This document shows, one piece after another, positions 50,399 through 59,587 of a stretch of 64,000 nucleotides of DNA. The notes beneath the pieces were generated by a model, which had not been told where the DNA came from, ran no database searches, and worked only from the letters and a program-made list of their open reading frames with translations. The first letter of the stretch is position 1; each line of letters starts with the position of its first letter. The position numbers were made by a program, and so were the translations under genes. Origin of the DNA: Xenococcus sp. PCC 7305 (GTDB lineage: Bacteria; Cyanobacteriota; Cyanobacteriia; Cyanobacteriales; Xenococcaceae); NCBI RefSeq assembly GCF_000332055.1, contig NZ_ALVZ01000220.1, positions 1 through 64,000 of the forward strand, in the 5' to 3' direction.

Positions 50399-53300
50399 CT
50401 AATTTGGCGTGGGTGGACTATAGAGACAATATCGATTCCGACCCTGCCGTTTAGCCATATATAAGGCTGCATCGGCCTCGCCAACCATCTGCTTGCAGTC
50501 GTGACCTGGGGTCGGTATTTGATAGGTTAGTCCTATGCTGATGGTAAGGAAGGGACTAACCTCTGACTTTTCATGGGCAATTTGAAACTGCTGGAGTTCA
50601 TCTTGAATCCGTTTTGCGATCGCGCTTGCTCCTTCAAAATCTGTATTGGGCAGAACAACAACAAACTCCTCACCACCATAGCGAGCTACCAAATCAGCAG
50701 GTCGCTTAACAGCCTGTTTCGCTGCTTGGGCTACCTTCACTAAACAATCATCTCCAGCCTGATGCCCATAGTGATCGTTATAGCGTTTGAAAAAATCCAC
50801 ATCGAATAAAATCAGGGACAATGACTTCTGCTCTCGGAGCATTCGCTTCCATTCTCTAGCTAAATATTCATCAAAATAGCGTCGATTAGCAAGCTTGGTT
50901 AACCCGTCTAGATTTGCCAAACGCTCTAGTTCTTGATTGGCATTCTGAAGTTCTTTTGTCCGTTCCTCAACCTTTTTTTCTAGGGTATGGCTGTAATCTT
51001 CTAATTTTGCGTAGAGACGTGAATTTTCAATGGAAACTGCGGCTTGCGCTGAGAGTATCCTTAAAATTTCAACTCGCTCTGAAGTAAAAGCTCCTGTCGT
51101 CAGGTTATTTTCTAAATAGATAATGCCATTGAGTTTCCCCTGATTCAGCAAAGGTGCGCAGAGAACAGATTTAGTTTGGGTAGCAACAATATAGGGATCG
51201 CCTATAAATTTACTCTCAAAAGCTGCGTTTTTCAAGACTAGGCTTTCCTGAGTGCGCAGAACATAGTTAACAATAGATGTAGAAAGATGCGTGAGTTGTG
51301 TCGCCGCATTAATTGCATCTATGGGAATTGACTGCAAGATCTTAACTTCCTCTGAATCGGCAACCCCTGCCGCTTCAATGACCCAAGCATCAGGCTCTAT
51401 ACCTTCTCTGATTAATGGCAAAATCAGGATTCCGGTTTGTGCGCCAGCATTTTCAATCAAAATCTTCATTAAATTGGCGAGTAATTTATCCAGGACGATT
51501 TCGCTAGCTAATGCTTGGGATGCTTTAATAACAGTTGTCAAGTCTAGAACGCTAGAATTGCTCTCAGAAGAGATGTTACTAGTGGATTGAATTTCTTGTT
51601 TTGTGGTAGTAAATGCTCTAGAGAGTAACTGGGGATATTTCTTTTCCAAATCCTCTACTTTGCGTTGCGCTCCCCAGAGTTGGTAGCCATAGTGAGCCTT
51701 CTTTAGATAAAGCTGGGCAAATTCCTCTTTCCCATGGATTAACCAGAACTTGGCTGCTAGTTCATTGGCTAAGGCTTCATTTTGGATAAATTTATTTTCC
51801 GCAGCAGAGGCAATAGCGCGATCATACAATTCCATTGCTTCTAAATCTTGGCCTGCAACTCTCGCAATTTCAGCTTCGACTAGAAGATACCTATGGAGAA
51901 AATTTTCTGGGCAATTGTCAGCCCAAATTTTCATTTGCTTCTGATTACTTTCTATCTTGCTCCAATATGCTTGTTGCTCCGGGGCAGTAGCGCTAGAATA
52001 GATAGCCACTGAACTAAGTGAGGCATAATAATTTTGATCCGCTTCTGCTACCATACCCCGAATTAAAGAAAGTATCTTTTTGGCCTTAGTTGAGTATTCA
52101 AGGGCTAAATTATATTGATGAAAAAGATAGTGAGTATAGGATTTGCAGATATAGTAATAACAAAGAGAGAAGTCATTTTTTTGCAATTGACAATTTTCAA
52201 GGTATTTTTCCTCCGTTATTTCCTGCTGAACCAAAGAATGTTGAACATGAGTTTTACCGATTAAGTTAACTATTGTGAGTTGATAGGCAAATAATGTATC
52301 GTACGCCAAAATATTCTTGGGTTGACTAGCAAATAATAGAGAGTTGGGAATAACAGCCAGAAGATCTTGTAGATTTTTACCTTCAAAAAACCCATGCACT
52401 ACTTGGGAATGTAAGATATAACCTACAAATTGTATTTCCCCAGATTCCAAACCCACCTTATAACCTTCATCATTGATAGCTTGAGCATATTTGCTATGTT
52501 TAATCCAATGAATAATATGATTCGCTAGCATGTTACAGGCTTTACACTTGTTCGCTAAATCGTTAAACCTCTCACTAATTTTCAGACCCACCAATCCAAA
52601 TTCATAAGCTGATTGATAATCATCCAAACGGGATAACAATGTCGTTGCGTAAGACCCATAAGCCATTGCTGACTCTGGATGAGCACCATATTGAAAAGAA
52701 ATATTGGCGCTTTTGCTACAAATTAAACCAAATAAATCTTGATTCAAAACATAAGCCGGCGTCAGCAGATTTTTAAGCAATTTTATGGCTATTTTTTTTT
52801 CAGGAATAACCATTTCTGGAGCATCACTTAGGGAAATAATGGGCTTGTCTCCCAAATTAGCCTTGGCTTCAATAAGTTCTTGGTTTAGTGCATCCAACCA
52901 ATTATCTTTCGGTAAATCAATGCCAAGTAGTTTTAGGGCCTTGCGCCCAGCTTCAATGGCTTCTAGGTACTCTCCAAGCATGGTATAGAGCAGAACCAGA
53001 AAACTGTAAGTGTCAGCCTTTTCAATGGATGACCTTGCTTTTTCCAAGAGAAGCATAATCAAAAATTCAGCCTGCTCATAATTACCATTTAAATATTCAA
53101 GCTCTGACTTTTCTTGGGTTAGTTTAAAGGTGAGTTCATAATTTTCAGCCCAGCTATTTTTGCTGAGATATTCCATTCCTATAGTCACATATTGCAGCGC
53201 AGCGGCGTAAGCTGTAGCTTGTTTCGCTTTTTGACCAGCTTCTAAATTCAATGTTAGTAGTTCTGTTTGTTCTCGCGCATCGGCAATCAGCTCTCGACCC

Positions 53301-55699
53301 ATATTGAGATGGTCTACTAATTCAAACAGCCTTGTCAAACGCTGTTGTGCGGAGAGATTCGCCAGCAAAAGTCTTCCTATTTGAAGGTGAATCGGTTTTT
53401 TTATATTTTCCTCAATCAAAGCATAAGCTGCTTGTTGAATGCGATCGTGACTAAATTTATAATCTTGAATTAATAAATCTTCGTCTAACTCTGAGATGGT
53501 TAGAATTAACCCTGATTGAACTGCTGGCAAAAGATGTTGGAAAACTTCTGAGGTGGATTGTTCACAAATGATAGATAAAGTCCTTAAGTCAAAAGATGCA
53601 CCGACACAAGCCGCTAAACGTAAAGCTCGCTGGGTGGGTGATGGTAGTCGCTTAACTTTGCTAATCATCAACTCCACTACATTATCTGTGATGTCCATGG
53701 CTTTAATTTGAGCTATGTCCCATTGCCAACAGAGACGATCAAAATCAAACTTGAGCAGATTTTCAAGATGGAGAGTTTTCAGAAATTGATTAACAAAAAA
53801 AGGATTTCCTCTAGTTTTGGACATCACCAATTCTGCTAGGGGTTGCACCGATAGGCGAGCAGCAAAGCTGTCACTACCGCGAGACCTTTCGGTAGGCACT
53901 GCGCGATCAGCAAAGCTGTCACTACCGCGAGACCTTTCGGTAGGCACTGCGCGATCAGCAAAGCTGTCACTACCGCGATCGCAATATAGGGTCTCAGCAA
54001 GGATTTGAACCACACTATCGAGTGCTAAAGGTGCTAGGGTAATTTGATTTATAATGACCGCTTGCTTTTGCAACTCCTTAAGAGTAATCGTCAGGGGATG
54101 GTTAGAACTGACTTCATTATCCCGATAGGCTCCAATCAGAAACAGATATTGCGTGTCATTATCGGTCACCATCAGTTCTATCAACTTGAGAGTAGCCGAA
54201 TCGACCCATTGTAAATCATCTAAAAAGATTACCAAAGGATGTTCTTGGTTGCAAAATACTCGGATGAAATTGCCAAATACAAGATTAAAACGATTTTGCG
54301 ACTCGATTGGGCCTAAAGATGACACTGCTGACTGCTTGCCGATAATCAATTCCACTTCAGGAATAACATCAATGATCACTTGCGCGTTTGCTCCAAGAGC
54401 TGCTAAAAGTTTTTCTCTCCATTGGTTAAGGCTTTCCGAATTTTCAGTTAACAGTTGGGTTACCAATCCTTGAAAAGCAGAGGCTATAGCCGAGTAGGGA
54501 ATATTACGCTGAAACTGGTCAAATTTTCCAGAAATGAAATGGCCACGCTTTTCGGTAATCGGTTTATGGATTTCCTGCACCAACGCCGACTTACCAATGC
54601 CAGAATAACCAGCAACCAGCATCATTTCTAATGGAACCTTGTTCTCCGCACGATTTAATTTTCCCTCTAGTTCCTGAATTTCTGAGCCTCTTCCCCCAGC
54701 CGCTACTCTCTCAAATGCTGCTAATAAAGTCTCTATTTCTTGCTCTCTGCCGTAGAGTTTTTGGGGAATTTGAAAATTGTCAGATATATCCTGAGAACCC
54801 AGAGGAAACTCTTCAATTATGCCAGTTGTCTCTAATTGCCTAAGACATTTTTCTAAATCGGCTTTCAGTCCCCAAGCACTTTGGTATCTAGACTCTGCCG
54901 TTTTCGCCATCAGTTTCATAATAATGTCTGAGATGACAGTGGTTCGAAAATCATCATCACCATGCCTTTCTAAAAGTTCACTGGGCGGTACCGGCTGTTT
55001 CGCAATCTGACAATGAACTAACTCCATGGCATCAGCAGTAGGAAACGGTAATTGTTCTGTCAGTAGTTCATAAAAAGTGACTCCCAAGGAGTAAAAGTCT
55101 GTGCGGTAGTCCAGGGAACGATTCATCCTTCCCGTTTGTTCTGGTGAAATATAGGCTAATGTACCTTCCAAAACATTGGGATGTTTGAGGGTAGGATTTT
55201 CGCGAGTCAGAATTGTAGACAGACCAAAATCAATAATTTTTACCTCTTGACTGTCTGGATTAAGGACGATATTAGACGGATTAATGTCTTTATGAATAAT
55301 ATTCGTGGTGTGAATTTGACCTAAGGTTTCGGTAATTTTGATAGCGAGGCGGAGAAATGCCTTAGTTCGCTCCGCAACGCTTTTAGCTTGCGGGAAAAGA
55401 GAGGAATCATTCATCAACTTCTTTAAAGACGATGCACCAAAATCCTCCAGGATGATTGCTAGCGTTCTCTGATAGGGTTCTAAGCTATAAGCTTTGATGA
55501 CTCCATCTAAATTTAAGTTGCGCGTGATTTCATATTCTTGTTTATAGCGTGTCAGTTCTTGTGCTGTGGGATAATCTTGTTTGAGGACTTTGAGAATAAA
55601 GGAGCGACGATCTGACTCTCGACTACCTCGATACACTTCTGAGTTGGCACTTTCATAAATTTTCTCAGTAAGAAGATAGTTGGCAATTACTCGTCTCAT
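50399..55699 (-). CDS. Ser/Thr kinase-ATPase-GAF-GGDEF multidomain signalling protein
   Basis: A 1766-residue protein. Domains in order: Ser/Thr kinase (about 8-280; catalytic loop HKDINPSN near 141, DFG near 158, activation-loop YISPEQTGRMNRSLDYRTDFYSLG); AAA-type ATPase (about 320-600; Walker A AGYSGIGKSALV near 366, Walker B VIFLDDLQW); a long helical TPR-like region (about 620-1380); GAF domain (about 1390-1550); coiled coil; GGDEF diguanylate cyclase (about 1593-1763; active site GGEEF near 1675, I-site-like RPADLV region unclear). Many cyanobacterial relatives end in a histidine kinase; this one ends in GGDEF, so it could couple phosphorylation to cyclic di-GMP. A 48-bp tandem repeat encodes SDSFADRAVPTERSRG units at residues 570-613. 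Confidence 0.95.
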   Translation of the reverse strand: MRRVIANYLLTEKIYESANSEVYRGSRESDRRSFILKVLKQDYPTAQELTRYKQEYEITRNLNLDGVIKAYSLEPYQRTLAIILEDFGASSLKKLMNDSSLFPQAKSVAERTKAFLRLAIKITETLGQIHTTNIIHKDINPSNIVLNPDSQEVKIIDFGLSTILTRENPTLKHPNVLEGTLAYISPEQTGRMNRSLDYRTDFYSLGVTFYELLTEQLPFPTADAMELVHCQIAKQPVPPSELLERHGDDDFRTTVISDIIMKLMAKTAESRYQSAWGLKADLEKCLRQLETTGIIEEFPLGSQDISDNFQIPQKLYGREQEIETLLAAFERVAAGGRGSEIQELEGKLNRAENKVPLEMMLVAGYSGIGKSALVQEIHKPITEKRGHFISGKFDQFQRNIPYSAIASAFQGLVTQLLTENSESLNQWREKLLAALGANAQVIIDVIPEVELIIGKQSAVSSLGPIESQNRFNLVFGNFIRVFCNQEHPLVIFLDDLQWVDSATLKLIELMVTDNDTQYLFLIGAYRDNEVSSNHPLTITLKELQKQAVIINQITLAPLALDSVVQILAETLYCDRGSDSFADRAVPTERSRGSDSFADRAVPTERSRGSDSFAARLSVQPLAELVMSKTRGNPFFVNQFLKTLHLENLLKFDFDRLCWQWDIAQIKAMDITDNVVELMISKVKRLPSPTQRALRLAACVGASFDLRTLSIICEQSTSEVFQHLLPAVQSGLILTISELDEDLLIQDYKFSHDRIQQAAYALIEENIKKPIHLQIGRLLLANLSAQQRLTRLFELVDHLNMGRELIADAREQTELLTLNLEAGQKAKQATAYAAALQYVTIGMEYLSKNSWAENYELTFKLTQEKSELEYLNGNYEQAEFLIMLLLEKARSSIEKADTYSFLVLLYTMLGEYLEAIEAGRKALKLLGIDLPKDNWLDALNQELIEAKANLGDKPIISLSDAPEMVIPEKKIAIKLLKNLLTPAYVLNQDLFGLICSKSANISFQYGAHPESAMAYGSYATTLLSRLDDYQSAYEFGLVGLKISERFNDLANKCKACNMLANHIIHWIKHSKYAQAINDEGYKVGLESGEIQFVGYILHSQVVHGFFEGKNLQDLLAVIPNSLLFASQPKNILAYDTLFAYQLTIVNLIGKTHVQHSLVQQEITEEKYLENCQLQKNDFSLCYYYICKSYTHYLFHQYNLALEYSTKAKKILSLIRGMVAEADQNYYASLSSVAIYSSATAPEQQAYWSKIESNQKQMKIWADNCPENFLHRYLLVEAEIARVAGQDLEAMELYDRAIASAAENKFIQNEALANELAAKFWLIHGKEEFAQLYLKKAHYGYQLWGAQRKVEDLEKKYPQLLSRAFTTTKQEIQSTSNISSESNSSVLDLTTVIKASQALASEIVLDKLLANLMKILIENAGAQTGILILPLIREGIEPDAWVIEAAGVADSEEVKILQSIPIDAINAATQLTHLSTSIVNYVLRTQESLVLKNAAFESKFIGDPYIVATQTKSVLCAPLLNQGKLNGIIYLENNLTTGAFTSERVEILRILSAQAAVSIENSRLYAKLEDYSHTLEKKVEERTKELQNANQELERLANLDGLTKLANRRYFDEYLAREWKRMLREQKSLSLILFDVDFFKRYNDHYGHQAGDDCLVKVAQAAKQAVKRPADLVARYGGEEFVVVLPNTDFEGASAIAKRIQDELQQFQIAHEKSEVSPFLTISIGLTYQIPTPGHDCKQMVGEADAALYMAKRQGRNRYCLYSPPTPN
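53861..53990. repeat. In-frame 48-bp palindromic tandem repeat inside the kinase gene
   Basis: AGCAAAGCTGTCACTACCGC starts units at 53861, 53909 and 53957 (the third partial). Each 48-base unit holds an inverted repeat CTACCG...CGGTAG and encodes 16 residues (SDSFADRAVPTERSRG). The insertion sits in the AAA region at residues 570-613. Confidence 0.9.
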
Positions 55700-55872
55700 G
55701 AATGTCTCTCTTATCTGTTTTCTATCCCAACCAATGTATGTAATATGCCCAATTTTCTAGAGAAAACATCCAATCAATCAACTCCGACCTCATCAGCAAA
55801 AGCTATATAGCCAGCTCAATCACAATAATTCTCGACTCAAGTGCTGAATTCAGAATTCAGACAATAACAAAG

Positions 55873-57585
55873 TTATGCAGTTATGCTGTTGGGAATATTC
55901 GCAGGATCCATGTGGGGATAAGGGAAATCTCGATCTCGATTACGTCTCTCAATTTCTTTTGAGATTATCTTTAACTTGAGCTGAAATTTCTGGATAACTT
56001 CTTTCGCTTGATCATCAAATTTTTCTAAGGGATAGTCACCCAGCCGATTAATCTTAAAGCCCGTCAAATAGAAGAGGTAAGTTTGGATCAAGGTCGTCAA
56101 CTTATTTGGAGACAATAGCTTAATTAAATTTTCTTTGAAAATAGGTTTGTTCAAGTCGGTAATGGGAGGCTCATAAATTGCAAAAGGATTATTAGGCATG
56201 AAGGTATGGTACTCAAATTGACTGTAATTAATACAATTATGTTTAGCTGATACTAAGAAAATAATGTTGGCGATTATTTCAACTAAATCCTTGATGGTGG
56301 TGAATTGTGTTGGAAAGCCATTGATCTTAAAACTGCTTCCAATTTCATCAGCCCAAGCTTGTAATTCAATGTCCTCTAATACATCCTGCTCAGATTTGTA
56401 ATAGAGCCTAATATATTCATCTACAAATTCATAAATAGTATCCCAAACAAGCTGACCATCATCTCGATAGGGATAAAATAAGTTAGGGTCATCTACCTTC
56501 CGCCGCTTAATATCCTCGAAAAACATCTGTTCCCGAAAATTGTACTTTTCCATAGCTTGGCCAACAAAAGCGACAGTTGTATATTGATCAGCCGCAAATA
56601 ATCGGGTTAGAGCCGTTGGAGGGGGATCGAAGTATGGAAAAAGGTTGTTGAGTAAAAGGGTGATTTCTGTATGAGAATAAAGCAATGCATAAAGTGGATG
56701 GTTATAAGCAAGGTTACGATAAGTTCCTAAAATAATTCCCTCCATCACAAAATGCAGGAAGACAGCATGTGTCCAAGTATCTTGAAGGTTAGCATCAGCA
56801 GATTGGGCATAGGCTCTTGCCATCAACCAATGATTTCCATTAGCTGGGGTAAAGACAGGATTCTCAGAACTTGTCGGTTTTTCTGCGTATAGTTGTATCG
56901 CTAGTGGTTTAAGTAATCCGCTGTCCTGACGATAGTAAAGGGCGATCGGTGTGGTGCAGTATTTTGTCTCACCATCAACCAACCCAGGATTGTCAGCAAG
57001 TTTTTTCAAAACCGAGTAGTCTGTGACATATAATCGGCTATCTTGCAATGCTTCCTCGTAGGATTTAGGGGTCAAAAACTTAACTATCTCTTGCGCCTGG
57101 AAGGTCTCGCGTAAAGGGTTTTTTGGCGTTAGTCCTTCAATTAAAGTAGGATTTACCCCCGCGACTCTTTGTAGTCCCAAATATACATCATCATCAAAAT
57201 TATGTAAAAAGCGTTTAAACGGATAGGGGTAGAAGGAATAAAGGAAATAATCCTGAAATTCGGGGAAAGGAAATCCTTTAATCAACATTTTCAACCAGGC
57301 CAGCAAGACCAGCGGCACGAGAGTTGTCCATCTGACAACTGACTTGAAGAAAAATTCAAAACTAAATGGTACTCGTTTCGGCCACCACAGGACAAATGCT
57401 CTTAACAAATTTATTAATTTTAGATATGTGGGCTGTTTTTTTTCTAAATACTCAGGTAATTTCAGCCGAGCAATATTCCCACCAAGTTTATATACATACT
57501 CATAGAGTTTGCGCTGTTTGTCTAAGTAACTCTTTCTCTTTTTTGTATCTTGTCGATCATGTTGAGGCAAAACTAATTTATTCAT
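55873..57585 (-). CDS. Lipoxygenase
   Basis: A 570-residue bacterial lipoxygenase without a PLAT domain. It has LGLQRVAGVNPTLI, NHWLMARAYAQSADANLQDTW, then the first iron ligands HAVFLH (H-x4-H near 271 and 276) and NHPLYALLYSH, and the second ligand set KHNCINYSQFEYHTFMPNNP (His near 447, Asn near 451). The C-terminus IPNSITA matches the IPNSIxI end of the family but its last residue, whose carboxylate binds iron, is Ala instead of Ile. It would add O2 to polyunsaturated fatty acids. It is 93 bases downstream of a di-heme cytochrome on the same strand. Confidence 0.93.
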   Translation of the reverse strand: MNKLVLPQHDRQDTKKRKSYLDKQRKLYEYVYKLGGNIARLKLPEYLEKKQPTYLKLINLLRAFVLWWPKRVPFSFEFFFKSVVRWTTLVPLVLLAWLKMLIKGFPFPEFQDYFLYSFYPYPFKRFLHNFDDDVYLGLQRVAGVNPTLIEGLTPKNPLRETFQAQEIVKFLTPKSYEEALQDSRLYVTDYSVLKKLADNPGLVDGETKYCTTPIALYYRQDSGLLKPLAIQLYAEKPTSSENPVFTPANGNHWLMARAYAQSADANLQDTWTHAVFLHFVMEGIILGTYRNLAYNHPLYALLYSHTEITLLLNNLFPYFDPPPTALTRLFAADQYTTVAFVGQAMEKYNFREQMFFEDIKRRKVDDPNLFYPYRDDGQLVWDTIYEFVDEYIRLYYKSEQDVLEDIELQAWADEIGSSFKINGFPTQFTTIKDLVEIIANIIFLVSAKHNCINYSQFEYHTFMPNNPFAIYEPPITDLNKPIFKENLIKLLSPNKLTTLIQTYLFYLTGFKINRLGDYPLEKFDDQAKEVIQKFQLKLKIISKEIERRNRDRDFPYPHMDPANIPNSITA

Positions 57586-57678
57586 GGGAAATCTCTCCTG
57601 AGTAATTGTTTCAAATACATTTCGTAAACAGACCTAGATGAATGCCCTGTCGTAATATCCTCTCAATCGAATTTTAGA

Positions 57679-59490
57679 TTAAAGAGTTTTTAGATATGCT
57701 ATAAGTTCCCACTTCTGATCGTCCGTTAGATGAACCCCATACTCATGACCTTGGTTAGAATTTCCTACCAAAGAAGTATCAAATTTAAACAGGGAAATAT
57801 CGCTAACTTTTGCATTAGAAATATATCCGACTTTTACTGGATCAAACTCTCTGTTTCCGACATAAAAGACTGCGGAACGCTCTTTTTGAGATAATAAAAG
57901 TTCGTATAGATTAGGTACAGAACCATTATGTAAATAAGGCGCAGTAGCCCAGATGCCGTTTAATGGGCGAGCTTTATATGATGCTCGCTTGGCCGCTTTT
58001 TTAGCATTTTTAAGAGACGAAATCTGAGATGCTTTTGAGAGCACTTGATATTTAGAGAAGAATCCTTGTAAATTAGTAACTTCTTCGATAGATTCTACAG
58101 AGTTAGACATTTCTAATCCAGCTGCTTTAATTGTCGCTAATGGATGTTTTACAAGAACCCCTATAGTTGCATTTAGTAAAGGATTCAAGGCAGTGGTTCT
58201 GGCGGGGATTTGTTCAAGATTGGGAATCATCCCCAGCCGACCTTCATACTTTCCGGCTTTTAGTTTGCGTGCTAGGTTTTCCAATTCTTTAGGATCGGTT
58301 TTAACTTCTTTCTGAGGTATGAGTTTTGCCTGGTAAGGAAGTGCTTGATCTTGACGGGAAATCACCGTGTGGCATCGTAAGCAATACTGGTCGTAAAGTA
58401 CTTTACCTCGTTCGGCAAATTCTTGGTTAACAGCAGGTAAGTACTTTTCTGGCCATCGTGGAGAACGTAGTTCAGCAACCCATGTCTCAATCTTGCCCAA
58501 ATTATCGATTTTCACAGAAGAATTATAAGCAGGCAATCCCTTTTCCAATAACCCAGTCAATCCTTTATTTTTGGGAATATCAATAGTACCAAATGTGCCC
58601 AGCACCTGACCTGCATTACGAATTAAAGTTCCCAGCTCCCATGGTCCATTCGGCGTAAAACCAGGCCATTGAACGACATCAGATTGATGAGTTCCCCAAA
58701 GAAAAGGGTAACTAACAGGTGCATCAGCGGGACGTATATTTTCAGGTAGGTCATTGAAGGTCGCCATCACCTCGTTAACAATAGCTCCAACTGCATCAAC
58801 TCGGGCAAAGCCATAATCGGTTCGGTCGGAATAATCGTAGTTGATCTTGATAAATTTCTTTAGCTTTTGGGTTTGCCCTAGTAAATTGCCTCGTAATTTT
58901 GCCAAGTCATTTGAGTTGGGCTGAAAACCCAATACCTTTTCCGCAAAACGAGCAAACTTTTGTTTCTCTTCATAGGTTGCATCGAGTGCCTTAACCAAGC
59001 TAATTTGGAAATTCTCAATATCCCCGAGAGTTGGTCCCCCATCAATCCGAATATTAGTGCCTTGATAAGTGATCTGACCGGTGTGACACAAAGCACAGCT
59101 AAAACCGACCCATTCTTGTCCTTTGCTATCAACATTCTTGACAAAGCCAATCGGTAATCCATCAGGATTCAGTTTGCTAGGTTTAGTTGGTAAATAACGG
59201 AAAGCATTAATATTTGCGTCAGAACGGAATAATTGTTGACTTGAGGCTTGCTCAAGAGCGAGGAACCATGAATAGGGCATGAACCTCGATCCTTCATCTG
59301 TGAAATAGAATAACTGCTGGGCTTTCTTTGTCCATCCTTGCTCTAGATAAACTGTGTTACCTACAGTATCAGCTAATGCTTCTCCTTCTGTAATTCCTAA
59401 TAACTTGTGGGTTAAATTTATGGAATATCCAGCAAGCCGGCAAACTAATAACAGGATGAAGAACATTATCAGAATTTTTTTACCAAACAT
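57679..59490 (-). CDS. Di-heme cytochrome c (peroxidase-like)
   Basis: A 603-residue exported cytochrome. The signal anchor is MFGKKILIMFFILLLVCRLA (start chosen at 59490, with AAGGG upstream; a TTG at 59514 is less likely). Two heme motifs are visible: CALCH near residue 130 and CLRCH near 368. KARPLNGIWATAPYLHNGSVPNLYELLL and the C-terminal DDQKWELIAYLKTL are typical of the di-heme peroxidase / RoxA-like group. It could reduce lipid hydroperoxides made by the adjacent lipoxygenase, or supply electrons; this is inferred from gene order. Confidence 0.9.
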   Translation of the reverse strand: MFGKKILIMFFILLLVCRLAGYSINLTHKLLGITEGEALADTVGNTVYLEQGWTKKAQQLFYFTDEGSRFMPYSWFLALEQASSQQLFRSDANINAFRYLPTKPSKLNPDGLPIGFVKNVDSKGQEWVGFSCALCHTGQITYQGTNIRIDGGPTLGDIENFQISLVKALDATYEEKQKFARFAEKVLGFQPNSNDLAKLRGNLLGQTQKLKKFIKINYDYSDRTDYGFARVDAVGAIVNEVMATFNDLPENIRPADAPVSYPFLWGTHQSDVVQWPGFTPNGPWELGTLIRNAGQVLGTFGTIDIPKNKGLTGLLEKGLPAYNSSVKIDNLGKIETWVAELRSPRWPEKYLPAVNQEFAERGKVLYDQYCLRCHTVISRQDQALPYQAKLIPQKEVKTDPKELENLARKLKAGKYEGRLGMIPNLEQIPARTTALNPLLNATIGVLVKHPLATIKAAGLEMSNSVESIEEVTNLQGFFSKYQVLSKASQISSLKNAKKAAKRASYKARPLNGIWATAPYLHNGSVPNLYELLLSQKERSAVFYVGNREFDPVKVGYISNAKVSDISLFKFDTSLVGNSNQGHEYGVHLTDDQKWELIAYLKTL

Positions 59491-59587
59491 TAGATTGTTA
59501 TCCCTTTTGCGCAAATTGCAGCTTCTGTGGCAAAACTAACTAGGTCAGTAGGATAGCCCTTAATCTAAAAAATGTCACAATCAAAAT

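Noticed and set aside
53995-54015. tRNA-like T-arm sequence (GGATTTGAACC)
   Set aside because: It lies inside the coding frame of the large kinase, with no acceptor or anticodon stem around it.
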